Assembly: GCA_030180135.1 (NCBI GenBank)
Contig: CM058233.1
Span: 101,206,994-101,270,993 of the forward strand
Direction of reading: 5' to 3'
DNA: 64,000 bases
From: Orychophragmus violaceus
Taxonomy: Eukaryota; Streptophyta; Magnoliopsida; Brassicales; Brassicaceae
A program made the position numbers and the translations under genes. Each line of letters begins with the position of its first letter. The stretch's first letter is position 1. Under the pieces are notes generated by a model. The model worked only from the letters and a program-made list of their open reading frames with translations, ran no database searches and was not told where the DNA came from. Below are positions 34,257 to 46,200 of this stretch, piece after piece.

Positions 34257-36818
34257 TTTGCCAAATTCGTATTTAATAAGCTTGTACGAGTGTGTTAATG
34301 AAAGTAATAAGTCCAGTTGAAAAAATAATGAGTTAATATATAAAGGTTTTAGACCAATCCATTTATTTATCTATTAGTTTTGAGTTGTAAACTCATATAA
34401 ACCTACATTCAGCATAATCTTAGAGCTACCGATGTTGGTCTACCCGTAAATTTTATTTCATATTCCATGTGAAAATTTTGAATTTATGATCTCAATGATT
34501 TGATATTACTGAATAATAAGAAAATAAACTGATCATAATAAAATAAAGTTCGTAATAATGTAAACATTTTTGCGTTGTCACACACTGACACACGTAAGTG
34601 CTTTAATATTATTTTGAAGGACCAATAAGTTAATAACCTACTAACTTAACTGAAATGATTCCATAATCATAAACTATATTACTGTACATCACTTGTTTCT
34701 AATCTCGTGTAAGCTCATTTTGATTAGTCCATCATTAGAAGCTAGTATTGCCTGGTTATATTTTCACAAAACCAATTAATTACTGAGGCAAGCACTGAGG
34801 TTTTATTTATGATAGCTATATCATGTGTGGAGTAGAATGGAATATTGAATTTAATTATCCAAGATTTTTAAGGTTTAGTTATGATGTTTAGACTTGAAAA
34901 AAGTGAAAATAATATACCAGTCTAATTAATTAACATGTCATTCGAGCGTTTATTTTGAGATTAATCGTTACTATTATTTTAAAATGATGATTTTATATAG
35001 AAAAATGAGCAAATAAGTGTATATTTTTCGTTATTGGTCGACAGACTTTTAAAGAAAATATATTGATAGCCCACTTAAATTATTGGAAAGTCGTATATTT
35101 TTCATTTGATATACAAAATTATATAAACTTAAACCATTTTTGTATATATATTTTGCCATAACCAAACTCTTTTGAATTCTGATGTACTCATTTCTCCAGT
35201 TATTAGTTATTACAATTAAGTTAATCTAACCTTAATGTGCTCCTGACCAGCGTTGTTGACACTCTTTCCAGAGTTACATTACATACCTTCAATCAGGATT
35301 ATTGGGTAGAGACAATCGCATAGCTATCACAGCTCACAAACCACCCGGCTATTAATATTACATCTTCCCCCAAAATATAATTTTATTCTTTTTATATAGT
35401 TTGTTTTTTGAAGAACTAAGTGTTTTTTATTTATTTATTTTAGTTTTTCTATTTATGTGCTCTGGCTCAAACTTTATGGGTTTTTATTTTATGGTCCTTT
35501 AAAAAGACAAAAACTAAACAGAAAAGAAAAAAGCGAACTGAGAAGAGGACGTCAGCCGGTCAGATGACGGGAGGAGGTGGCCAAGTGGACCGATTAGAAG
35601 AAAAGGCCTCGAAAAGAGAGAACGGCGCCGTTAGCGGATTAACGGAGAGAGTAGATGAAATTTGGGTCCCACGATGGAGTCTGAGGTGTACCGTCGGCGG
35701 TCCAACGACCGTTCTTGTATTTATTGGACATATATCCGTACAGTCGTCTTCTTGGCTTCAAAATAGAAATTTTCTCCAAATTCGTAAGATTTAGATGGCC
35801 ACCTCTAAGATTTAGAAAATTATAAACATTTCAGAATAAATTTAAATAAACTTCTTATAATATAAAAACATAAAATCTATATATAGTAGCTGTATAAAAT
35901 TTGACATCAAAACTAATGTTTTATTTTGAATACGTTCAAGACCCGCCATGCGACAACATCATAAAATCTGCTCTATAGAGAATATATAAAGCTTTGTGAA
36001 AAAAAAAAAGAGAATATATAAAGCTTTTAAAAATGAAAATGATAAACTCCAAAGTGGTCTACCCTTTTTTTAATCGCTCAGTAAAAATAATACTTCCTCT
36101 GTATCAATTTAATTGATGTTTGTATAAATGCACATATATTAAGAAAAAATTATTCTTTTACATTGTTAATTAAAAATAATAATACTTAAAAAGCTACATA
36201 AAAATGTGCACATTGTCCATTGTGATATCGAATTTCTATGAACTTATTGTTGTCACAAGAACTTATGATTGTGTAATGATTATTATTTCGTGGACCAAAG
36301 CATTTTTATCATTTTATCATCTTAATATTTAGTGGAGTATTATACTGACTTTCCTGAAACGTAATTGATTTGTAGTGAGACGAGGACTTATTGTCGTTAC
36401 CTTTTTCCTAATCACCTATGCAAAGCTTTTTTTTTCTAACTTTCGTCCCAAACAAAAAAAGCTGGTTTAGGAACAGTTAACTAAAACAACATTCAATCAG
36501 TCCATCTAAATCTAATGAAGGTAATCTGCCACAGAAAAAATTAAAGAAATCAGATGAAGATTTCGGTCGTCGCATCATTGTCGAACTCACCGATGGACGG
36601 TTACAAAAATAATAATTTGACGGTTCACCATCAGCTCCGTTAGTTAACTTCTGAAAAATCGACCCCAACATATTTTACAAGATCAAAAGATTACCAATTT
36701 TTATCACTCAACAAGTCAAACTAGTTCAAAAGCACCTTATCAGTAAAAAAAAAAAATGAAATGACATACTAAAATTTATGGGGTTTTTGAATTACGCAAA
36801 TTTATGCATGACGCGAAG
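34257..36818. other. Intergenic DNA with a small GC-rich island
   Basis: Mostly AT-rich, no gene recognised. A GC-richer island at about 35540-35760 contains CGTCAGCCGGTCAGATGACG and CCGTCGGCGGTCCAACGACCG and a 76-codon frame (35564-35794) of unknown nature. A 64-codon minus frame (36477-36671) is also unrecognised. The target duplication of the old Copia element (CGAAG, 36814-36818) closes the region. Confidence 0.4.
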
Positions 36819-37059
36819 TGTGAATGTAAGAATAGAAAATCACAAGTTTCATTACAATGATTCATCTTTCATTCGTCATTGTTAATACTTTTTATACTAT
36901 ACAGTAACTGACTTAGCTAAACAATAAACTCACAACTTTAACTAAAGATTCACGTCTACAATTGACTCATAAAAATGTGCTAATAAATTTGCCTCTTTCA
37001 AACTACTAAGACTAAGTCTCTTATATTACATAAACTACGCAAAATAAACTAAACCATCA
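36819..37059 (-). repeat. 3' LTR of element 4
   Basis: 241 bp; shares ACTGACTTAGCTAAACAATA and neighbouring blocks with 47819-48058. A purine tract on the minus strand (GAGAGGGAT) lies just to its right, as expected for a 3' LTR. Confidence 0.85.
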
Positions 37060-38000
37060 ATCCCTCTCATGAACTAAACTTTTTCAAGAGCTTAATTAAT
37101 AATGCTCATTCTGAAAGTCTCTCTTATCTTCTGGAATGTGACCATCTTCAAAGGCTTGGTCAAGATGTCTGCTAGTTGTTCATTCGTGTGCAGTAAACAA
37201 GTTTGGCAATACCTTCCTTCGTCAAGTCTCTAAGAAAGTGGTAATGAACTCTTATGTGCTTTGATCCTCTGTGCATAACAATGTTTTTGAATAGCTTTAT
37301 CGTGGATGTGTTGTCACACAATAAAACCATCGCTTATTCTTGTTCATGTACGATCTCCTGCAAGATCTTATTCATCCAAATGGATTGACATGTGCAAGTA
37401 GCAGCCGCTACATATTCAGCTTCAATGGTTGAAAGGGTCACAATAGGCTGTTTTCCTGAGGACCATGCGACTGCTCCTCCACTAATTAAGAACACATAGC
37501 CTGACGTGCTTCTATTGTCATCTATGTCACCAGCATAGTCAATATCAGTGTATCATATAAGCTCACTTATTTCTCTTTGTTTTTACCAAATACCATACTT
37601 CATTGTGCCTTTCAAGTATGGCATAATTCTCTTTGTTGCTGCAAAATGAAGCTTAGTAGAACTAGCCATGACTAATAAGACTTATGTCAAACATTAAATC
37701 AGGGCGTGTTGCAGTAAGATATATCAGACTCCCTACTATTTGCTTGTACAAGCTCGCATCAACCTCAAGACCATCTTCATCTCGTCCAATCATTTGCCTG
37801 AGAACAATTGGATTGCAAACAGAGTTGTATTGTTGCATTCCAAATCTATCAATCAGCTTTGCAATATATTTTTGTTGAGAAATATAAATGCCATCAGTCT
37901 TTTGCATTACTTCAGTTCCAAGAAAATACCTCATGTGTCATCAATTGCTTGAACTCGCCCAACATTGTTTCATCATTGCTTGCGAAGAGGAGATCATCAA

Positions 38001-39356
38001 TGATGTAAGATCGGAAGCGGGTGGTCGAGAAACGACGAACGGGACGATGGTCGAACGCGGATTGATGGGACGAGGAAGCTGGCCGAAGGCGCTCTCTTCC
38101 TGGTCGGTGGATGATTCAATGGAGTTGAGGAGTTTGAACACGACAGAATACTCTAGTAACAATATGTAAGCAAGCAAGTAGTAACAAGAAATCTCGATCC
38201 AAGGGGAAACCACGCGAGGATAAGAGATCGGCCGTCCAAGCTAGGGTTCTTTTTACTAAAAACTTACTTGAGATTATTAGCAACAGAAAGAATGGCTTAA
38301 ATAACCAATAGTATAAGTTACAATTGGGCCAAAAAGGGCCTGGTCGAAATCATAAAAGAAAAGACAAGAAGGAAGGTTGGATGGGCCATATTCTCCTTCT
38401 CTTGTATCGGGATTTGGTTTACCTCATTAAAAATCTTAGTAGAAAAACCCAATTGGGATAAAACCACACTTAAGGGAAAAAGAGTATAAACCTCAGCCCA
38501 AGGAGATGTTGCACGCGCTCCTGGTCGCCAAACATAGTTCTGGAGTTCACTAAATCCGTGAGCTTCTAAATAAGGCAGGTCCATAAACTTTCGGGTTTGA
38601 TCTTGCATATCTTCTTCGTCCGAGATGGTATTGGTGTGATTCCAACTCTCATGCATTCCCTGATGAATCAAGAACTCATGCCAAGTTTCTTTGCTTCCTG
38701 ATTCATCATGGTTCGTTTGGAACACTCCAATATGCACAAGTCGGTCTTCAGCGGATTCCTTGAAAATTACATGTATTGAAACATGCATAACTTCTTCATA
38801 GCAAATGGTATTAATGTGATTCCACTCCGTGAAGATTCCTTGGTGAGTCAGGTTTCCATAACATGTTGAGTTACAGCTTGAATCTTCATGGTCCGATCGC
38901 AATCTTCTCTTGAATGCACCTATATCCGCGGATATGGCTAAATGGACAGCTTCTAGACATACTCCAAGATTAGCACGAACCCAGGATGATTTCTTCTCAC
39001 GAAACTCTTCCAAATAGCATACTTTCTGGTGGATATCAAGTATGGTATGATTGGTTCGAACCAATTCTCCTATGGACATCTTCCAGGACTCGGCTAGGGC
39101 TCCGGGTGGACGGTTGTCGGCTATCTCCAAATGGGATCGTTCCAATTGGGTTCTGGAATGAGCATTACTCCTGAAATATGTTGTTTGCTGATGAATCCTC
39201 ATTCCCACATCATTTGGCCTTGTAGAACATGTCTTGGCCTCCTGAATCTCCTCATGTATGTTCCGCAAGGTCGGGAATAGCTCGATCAGCCTCATGGTCG
39301 AGGTTGGTACATACCTCTCGTCCGTGCCGGATTTCGATGATCCGATGTCCTCATCA
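38001..39356 (-). mobile_element. Solo LTR (element 5) carrying a 348-codon frame, related to element 6
   Basis: The 1356-bp insertion splits the YVDD coding region of element 4 exactly. The target copies ATCAA lie at 37996-38000 and 39357-39361, and removing one copy restores the Copia reading. On its own (minus) strand it starts TGATGAGGACATCGGATC and ends CTTACATCA. These closely resemble the LTR termini of element 6 (TGATGCGGTCATCAGATC ... CTACATCA). There are no internal region, primer site or second LTR, so it is a solo LTR left by recombination. Most of its 5' part is an open frame in the same phase as the LTR-encoded end of element 6's protein. Confidence 0.8.
38318..39355 (-). CDS. 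LTR-encoded C-terminal part of a Gag-type protein (fragment)
   Basis: The open frame has its nominal Met inside the flanking Copia DNA (39364), so the true protein would have entered from an internal region now lost. Codon phase at the LTR's first base is the same as in element 6. Early residues DEDIGSSKS parallel DAVIRSKPK, and a later DLPYLEAHGF parallels DLPYMEAFTF of element 6. The rest is diverged, with repeated CYEEVMHVS/SDEEDMQ-like segments and HQGMHESWNHTNTI near-duplicates (HQGIFTEWNHINTI). I recognise no enzyme domain. It is not expected to be expressed as a complete protein. Confidence 0.5.
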   Translation of the reverse strand, partial: DEDIGSSKSGTDERYVPTSTMRLIELFPTLRNIHEEIQEAKTCSTRPNDVGMRIHQQTTYFRSNAHSRTQLERSHLEIADNRPPGALAESWKMSIGELVRTNHTILDIHQKVCYLEEFREKKSSWVRANLGVCLEAVHLAISADIGAFKRRLRSDHEDSSCNSTCYGNLTHQGIFTEWNHINTICYEEVMHVSIHVIFKESAEDRLVHIGVFQTNHDESGSKETWHEFLIHQGMHESWNHTNTISDEEDMQDQTRKFMDLPYLEAHGFSELQNYVWRPGARATSPWAEVYTLFPLSVVLSQLGFSTKIFNEVNQIPIQEKENMAHPTFLLVFSFMISTRPFLAQL

Positions 39357-41348
39357 ATCAACATAAATGCTTACAATCAAAATATGCCCTCTCTTTCTCT
39401 TGAAAAATAATGTTTGCTCACTATACTTCTTGTAAAACCTTCCTCGAGTAAATAAGCTTCGATCCGAGTAAACCAAGCCCTTGATGTTTGTTTTAATCCA
39501 TAAAGTGCCTTATGCAATTTATAGGACATGTGTTTTTTCATGATGATTCATACCCTTGAGACTGCTTTACAAACATATCTTCTTCTAGGTCTCCATGAAA
39601 AAATGCTGACTTCACATCTAGTTGATAAATTCCCCATTATATTTGTGTGGCCAAAGCAATGATTATTCTCACAGTTTCCATTCGAGCTACTGGAGCAAAC
39701 ACTAATCGACTCCATACTCTTGAGAACATCCTTTCACTACAAGTCGAGCTTTGAACTTATCCACTTATCCACTTCTCCAACTTTATTGAGTTTGGTTTTG
39801 TAGATCTATTTTACTCTAATCTCTTTGGCTCCTTCGAGTAGAGTAGTTAAAGATTATGTTTAGGATTTAACTCTGTCTCAATTTCTTGCCTCCATCTTAG
39901 ATGTTTTACGATAACCCAAATTGGTGGTCTTCTTTGTCTCCTTGCTATCAAGGTTGATCCTCTAACACGATCAGTATTCAGATTTTGTGCATTTTCATCA
40001 TGGTGTTCATCTTCTATTTTTCCTTATTAGTTTTCTTCTTCCCTTACTTCTTCTGTTTCTTCTTCGCCTTCATTTTCTGCATTTTCATAGTCATCTTCCC
40101 ACTATATTTCTTCATTCTGCTCCACTGAGTAACCAACATTTCCCCGTTTTCACTTCTTATATTCTTCAAAGATCATATCTCGGCTGATGTGAAGTTTCTT
40201 CTCCACTGGATCAAACATATTGTATGCTTTGGATTCATTATGGTAACCAAAGAGAACACACTTCACACTATTATCATCGAGTTTGGTTCTCTTGACATTA
40301 GAGATATGAACTTGTCCAATGCATCCAAAGATCCTTAAATGTTCAACATATAGTTTGTTCCCGCTTCATGATTCTTCTGGTGTTATATCCTTCATGATCA
40401 GAGTAGGAGACATATTGAGTACATGATTTACCCACTGCAGAACATATGGCCATAACATTGTTGGCACTTCTTTCTCTGCAAGTAAATCTCTCACCATATT
40501 TATAATGGTTTGATTTCTACACTTTGCAACACCGTTTTGTTTCAGAGTATATGAGGTGGTCAACTTCTGTTCAATCCCGTGTTCCTTGCAATACTCTTTG
40601 ATTTCATTGGAGTTGTACTCTCCACCCGTTCAGTCCTTAAACACTTGATGAACATCCTTGTTTGCTTCATCACATTCATCTTAATAGCTTGAATTGGTTG
40701 AAGGATTTTAACTTTTCAATCACAAAGAAAATCCAAGTATTTCTTGAAAAATCATCAATGAAACTCAACAAGTACCTCTTTTGACTGTTGGATGGTGGAG
40801 ATATCGGACCACACGGACCAGAATGAATGAGTTGCAGCTTCTCAGTCGATCTCCACTTGATTTTCTATGGAAATGGCACTCGGTGTTATTTCCCTTTCAT
40901 GCATGCTTCACACGTGATCCTCAAATTGTGCAATGTCTAATAGGCCAACAACCATGCTCTTGTTATGAAAAGTAAGAAGTCCTTTGTGATTTAAGTGACC
41001 GTAACGATGATGCCACAATTATGCTTTGTCTGAGATATCTACTTGCATACACCTTTCTTCCTTTGCTTTTTTGCTTGTCTTAACCCAATAGTACAAACAT
41101 GCGGTTTGTGCTCATCATTGACTCCACCATTTTTCCTGTTGTTGGATGAAAAATGCTGCAAGTCTTTAGATCTCCGCATTTGAAAAGTACGTCCAACCTT
41201 CTTTTCTGAAGTTGTCCCACACTCAAAAAATTGTTCTTCAACTTTGGGACAAAGTACACTTTAAATGTAGGTGATTCCTTCCAGTGTGATCTTCACCACT
41301 CATTTCCCATTAACCAGCAGTTTGTGATTGTTTCCAAGTTTGACATTG

Positions 41349-42503
41349 TGATGCGGTCATCAGATCCAAACCAAAGCAGGCGCTCACTGACTCGATCACT
41401 GACTCAACCACTACGTCAAGCATCGCAAGGAGACTAAGAGAAGTCAAGGCCACAATGAGTTCTGATCCAATACAAGGCATAGGATTGGTTATACAACCAA
41501 TCATCAATCCTAAGAAGACATATGACCCAGGAGGAATCATAACACATGGAGAAGAGATTATGGAGCCGAGAAGATCCAACAAGGCGTATGAGCTTATCTT
41601 AGCTCAAGTGGAGACCAAGGTCAAGACATCTAGCTCAGCTCATCATCAGCATGCCACTAAGAAGAGTCATCCCCAAAAGATGACACAAGAAGAAGATACC
41701 GAAAAGGAGCTAACCATATGTAGCATCATAGCTAGCTCAGGAAGTAGCATCGGCACTAGCTCAGCAGACTTGCCATATATGGAAGCATTCACATTTGGAA
41801 GGTCAATTCAGCACCAAACGTTTACCTATCAAAACTACAGTGTATTGAGCTCATTTCCATCAAGTCTAGACGTCCCCAGCTGCACAAGACCACACAAGAT
41901 TCTCCATAACTTCAACAAGTCATACTTACCATTTTTGGAGAAGAAAGAGATCAAACACCAACGGCTTCTTTCCAAGAATGCAAGCTGCGAATTATTTGTC
42001 AATCAAGCTGTTTCAAGGATCCTCACTTATCCCCTAAAGCCATCCAGATACAAAGAAATCATCAAGAGCATGGATCCTTACCAAAAATCAGCCTAACGGC
42101 TAGTTTTCTTTATGTTTGCGATTTCTTTCTTGTTCAAGGTCAATATGACCGTTAGTCATGAGTCCTATAAAGTCTCATTGTATTGTTCATTTGTAAATCA
42201 CCTTTCAACCTTCAATCAAAGTATTATTCAGTTTCTTCAAAGAGTGTTCTTTGTTAAGATCTTTTGTCTTAGGATTCTTTTGAGTGATTCAATTGTCTCC
42301 GAAGATTATTGGATTAGGATTGCTTGTGTGACTCAAGCATAACTAGTTCACCACCGATTGAGAGAGTCAATCAACACCCACCGGTTGAGAGAGTCAATCA
42401 TCTTCCATCTATTCCACCCATCTCGGTCAAGTAAGAGAGCTTTTAAGCCAGTGCTTGTCCTCCATCAATCCATCGCTCAAGCTTCCGCCTTGGGGCTACA
42501 TCA
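41349..42503 (+). repeat. 5' LTR of element 6
   Basis: 1155 bp, begins TGATGCGGTCATCAG. It holds an orphan copy of the protein's last ~248 codons (frame open through 42096). The noncoding last 400 bp have GAGAGAGTCAATCA direct repeats (about 42359 and 42385). Confidence 0.95.
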
Positions 42504-43207
42504 TCTGGTATCAGAGCCGAAAGGTTCCTACATCAGGTGTATTCTATCCTTTACCTTTCGGTTATTGCATCTAGTTTTGTTTTCATTTTATTTTAAAATA
42601 AAAACCCATAAAAATTGTTTTCATTTTTTCATCTATTTCTCTGATTTTTGTTTGCATTCGTATTTTTGTTTGAAAACTTCAAAACCAAAAAGAAAAAGAG
42701 TTCAAGTTTGTGTTTCTTTGATTTCTATTTAAGTGTTCTTGGCTTGTTTCAAAAGTTCAAAAAAAAAAAAGTTTGTTTTGTGTTTCTTTCTATTTCTTTG
42801 TTTTTAGTTGTTTCCAAAAAGTTTTTTAAAAAAAAAAAGTTTTCATTGTTTGATTTGAATTCCTTTAAACCAAAAGCCAAAAAGTGTTCTTTCCATTTTT
42901 GTCACTTTTAGTTTTCGAAAGTTTGAAAAGAGGCTCCTTTTGATTCAAAGAAAATTTGTTTTCCTTTTCTAAACCTTCCAAAAACGTGTGCAACAATCAA
43001 CAAAAGGGAAAGTTGATATTTTTCAAACCAACCAGCTCCTAAACCGGTTTTCAAACCCCTAAAACCTGTTTAAAACCGTGTGTTAAGTTTTGTGTATAGT
43101 TGCTTGAGTTTGAACAATTGCAACTACTTGTTCAGCGCTTAAGATAAATAACTTCAGAACATATTGATACACTTTAAGCTAATTGTTTCAGGTACTGAGT
43201 CAGTGAC
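42504..43207 (+). other. Leader of element 6 with primer-binding site
   Basis: TGGTATCAGAGC at 42506-42517 follows the LTR by two bases. The rest is T-rich with repeated TTTCAAAAGTTC/AAAAAAAAGTTT-like modules and no credible start before the ORF at 43208. Confidence 0.8.
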
Positions 43208-46200
43208 ATGAAGGATCGTGAAGATTCAGTAGCAAACATGTATGGAGAGTATCACCCACCTAGGCACAAGAGTGCATTCAAAAACCATGGAGTTACTACA
43301 TACCATGTACTAGCTCAACGTCAGCTCACTGATACAAGGAAAGCTACAGCCCAACAAGCAAGCACAAGGCAGCCAACCACCAGAACAAGAGGTTCCCTAA
43401 TCTTCTCAGGAACTAGCAAAGATCCTGAAGTATACTTGCAGTGGGAGATCAACATGGAGCAGTGGTTACAAGTTAACAAAGTTCCAAAGGAAAGGAGGCT
43501 AGTACAAGCTGTCTCAGCCTTCACAGAAAAGGCTTATGAATGGTGGCTAAAGGAGAGCACACCAACCATCCTTAAGAAGCCAGTACTAGATTGGAGAGAT
43601 CTCAAGTCCAAGATGAAAAAAGAATTTGTGGAAAAGCTTCAAACCACAACCAAGAGAGTGAAGATTGCATCCGAAGCACAAGCTGCTCCAAAACCCAAGT
43701 CTGATTGCTATCAAGAACCTAAGAAGACTCTTCAAGCAAAGCAGGATCAGCAATGGCAGGAGATCATGGAGATTTTGTACCCAAAGAAGCAAGAGCAGAA
43801 GCACAGCCGCAAGGCTTCACCCAATGCAACCGGGCCTAGCTTTGATGCCTCACTCAAGTTGCGAGACACGCCAACACAAGGTAAGTGTTCTAACCTTGTA
43901 AATTCCAAAGAGCCCACATGTTATAGGTGCCATAGAAGAGGGCATTTTGCTACAAATTGTCCATCTAGGAAGTTGTTCAAAGAAATAACATCAGAGTTGA
44001 AATTGGAAGTAACTGACACAAATGATAACTTTGTGCAATCTGATAATTTAATTTCCAATTCAAGACTCATGCACTTGTCTTTGCCCAAGGATTTTGAATC
44101 AGGAACAAGATCAGAAGAAGAGCATGGAGGTCAGAGTACACTACCAAACCTGATTTGTTCAAAGGAGAATGGAAAAGTCAAGTGGACCGATGCACCAACA
44201 TCACAACCTGATCAAGTGATGCTACCAGCATCCATAGATGTCACACACCAGACTACATCCCATGGTGACTGCCGTAAGAGAGCTATGGTCATCTCTAGAG
44301 TAAAGGAGAGTCGCAGCCAAGTAGCTCAAGAGCACACAAGTCAAAAGGACAACAACCGTGAGGTGCAAGCAAACAAGGTGAATTCTGAACTTAGAGTGAA
44401 TAAACTTGTTTGTCCAACCACTGTTATGATGCACTTGTGCCTGGACCAAAAGGTTCATAAAAGTATAGGTGTTAAAGAAGAAGTGGAGCAACACAAATGT
44501 CATGAGCTACAAGCTAGTGAAGGACAAGAGTACATTCAAGGTACCATCATGACTGATGCCCCAAGACATGAACAAGGCAAGGTGAGTAATTGTCTTACTC
44601 AAACAGTTTATAATGATTCCAAGGATATGATAATGCATTTGTCTTGTCCAAGAGAACTTGAGAAAGATATAGGTCATGAAGTCAAGTTTCGGACAGAACC
44701 ATCAACACAAAGGAATCAAGATGAGAAAGATCAGGGAGCTTCAACCAATGATGGACTAGAGCATAAAACCTCTAGTAGTACATGCACCAGGAGAGATGCG
44801 ACTCTGAACCAGCTTGTCACATCCATAATAGTAAGCTCCAACCTTGTGCAACCTGTTTTTAAAGTCTCAAACTCAGATATAATTCACTTGCTCTTTCCCT
44901 TAAGAGTTGACTTAGGTACAGGTCTGATAAAGATCAAGAAGCCAAGGGAAGAAGGAGTCTTGAAAGAGAGACCAAAACCGAGCCATGTTTCCACACATGA
45001 GCCACACGCAAACCAAAGGCTTGAATTATATCATGCTTCAACCAATCATGAGGTTGTCTCTGAACTTAAAGTGTCTAACTCTAACTCTCATGCTACTGGT
45101 ATAATGCACTTGTCCCTAGATTCAAGTGATGAAGCAGGTAGAGCTAAGAGTGTTGGAACCAAAGGAGAAATCAAGGAGAAACCACCAGATCCCACATTCA
45201 GACATCTTACCATGGTATCCAAGCTGAATCAAAACACTAAAGGTGTGCATCGGGTAAGTAATTCTTATAATCAGTTTGTTCTTGATAACTCAATGGACTT
45301 GTCAAATGAGGAATCAATGTTCTGTCCCCGAGGAGAGCAACGGCATTTTGTCATAAGTATTTTGAGAGCAAGTTTATCTCATCATGAGAAACCCATAATC
45401 CACTTGTTTCTTGGCCAAGGTGATGAGATATTTGCAGGTCTTAAGGAGAGCATGAGCAAGATCAGCAAAGGAAGCGTCATATCAGCTCAAAGAAGAGGAG
45501 CATTGCTGTCCTATCTACTCAAAGAAGAACCACCGGATGCTCAACCACTACATCAGAATCAAAATGATTCTCAAGGTAATCTTCTAAACCCTCATTCACT
45601 TCACTGGACTAACTTGACTTATCTATGTGCAGGTTATCAAGTTTTGAGGTCAAAACTTCTTGAAGAGGGAGGGTATGATGCGGTCATCAGATCCAAACCA
45701 AAGCAGGCGCTCACTGACTCGATCACTGACTCAACCACTACGTCAAGCATCGCAAGGAGACTAAGAGAAGTCAAGGCCACAATGAGTTCTGATCCAATAC
45801 AAGGCATAGGATTGGTTATACAACCAATCATCAATCCTAAGAAGACATATGACCCAGGAGGAATCATAACACATGGAGAAGAGATTATGGAGCCGAGAAG
45901 ATCCAACAAGGCGTATGAGCTTATCTTAGCTCAAGTGGAGACCAAGGTCAAGACATCTAGCTCAGCTCATCATCAGCATGCCACTAAGAAGAGTCATCCC
46001 CAAAAGATGACACAAGAAGAAGATACCGAAAAGGAGCTAACCATATGTAGCATCATAGCTAGCTCAGGAAGTAGCATCGGCACTAGCTCAGCAGACTTGC
46101 CATATATGGAAGCATTCACATTTGGAAGGTCAATTCAGCACCAAACGTTTACCTATCAAAACTACAGTGTATTGAGCTCCTTTCCATCAAGTCTAGACGT

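Larger units (their letters stand above)
37060..41343 (-). pseudogene. Copia pol remnant of element 4 (integrase to RNase H), interrupted by element 5
   Basis: Read on the minus strand from right to left. Near 41250-41340 is a protease tail. Integrase segments with many stops occupy about 40150-41200, including KQNGVAKCRNQTIINMVRDL and WPYVLQWVNHVLN (40366-40563). Reverse transcriptase LYGLKQTSRAWF-like sequence lies near 39450-39510, leading into the YVDD region that is split by element 5 and resumes as DLLFAS at about 37980. Then follow MRYFLGTEV, GIYISQQKYIAKLIDRFGM and IVGSLIYLTATRPDLMF (37662-37934), the Copia RT/RNase H boundary. RNase H remnants run on towards 37100. Multiple frameshifts and stops show it is dead. 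Confidence 0.82.

Noticed and set aside
35564..35794. 76-codon plus-strand frame in the GC-rich island
   Set aside because: No known motif, no evident splice partners, and high GC alone can keep such a short frame open. Mentioned as an island, not as a gene.
36477..36671. 64-codon minus-strand frame
   Set aside because: Some residue patterns look protein-like, but nothing is recognisable and there is no start or promoter context.
41455..42096. 213-codon frame in the 5' LTR of element 6
   Set aside because: As a separate gene it is not credible: it is the orphan copy of the C-terminus of the 1071-codon ORF, duplicated with the LTR.
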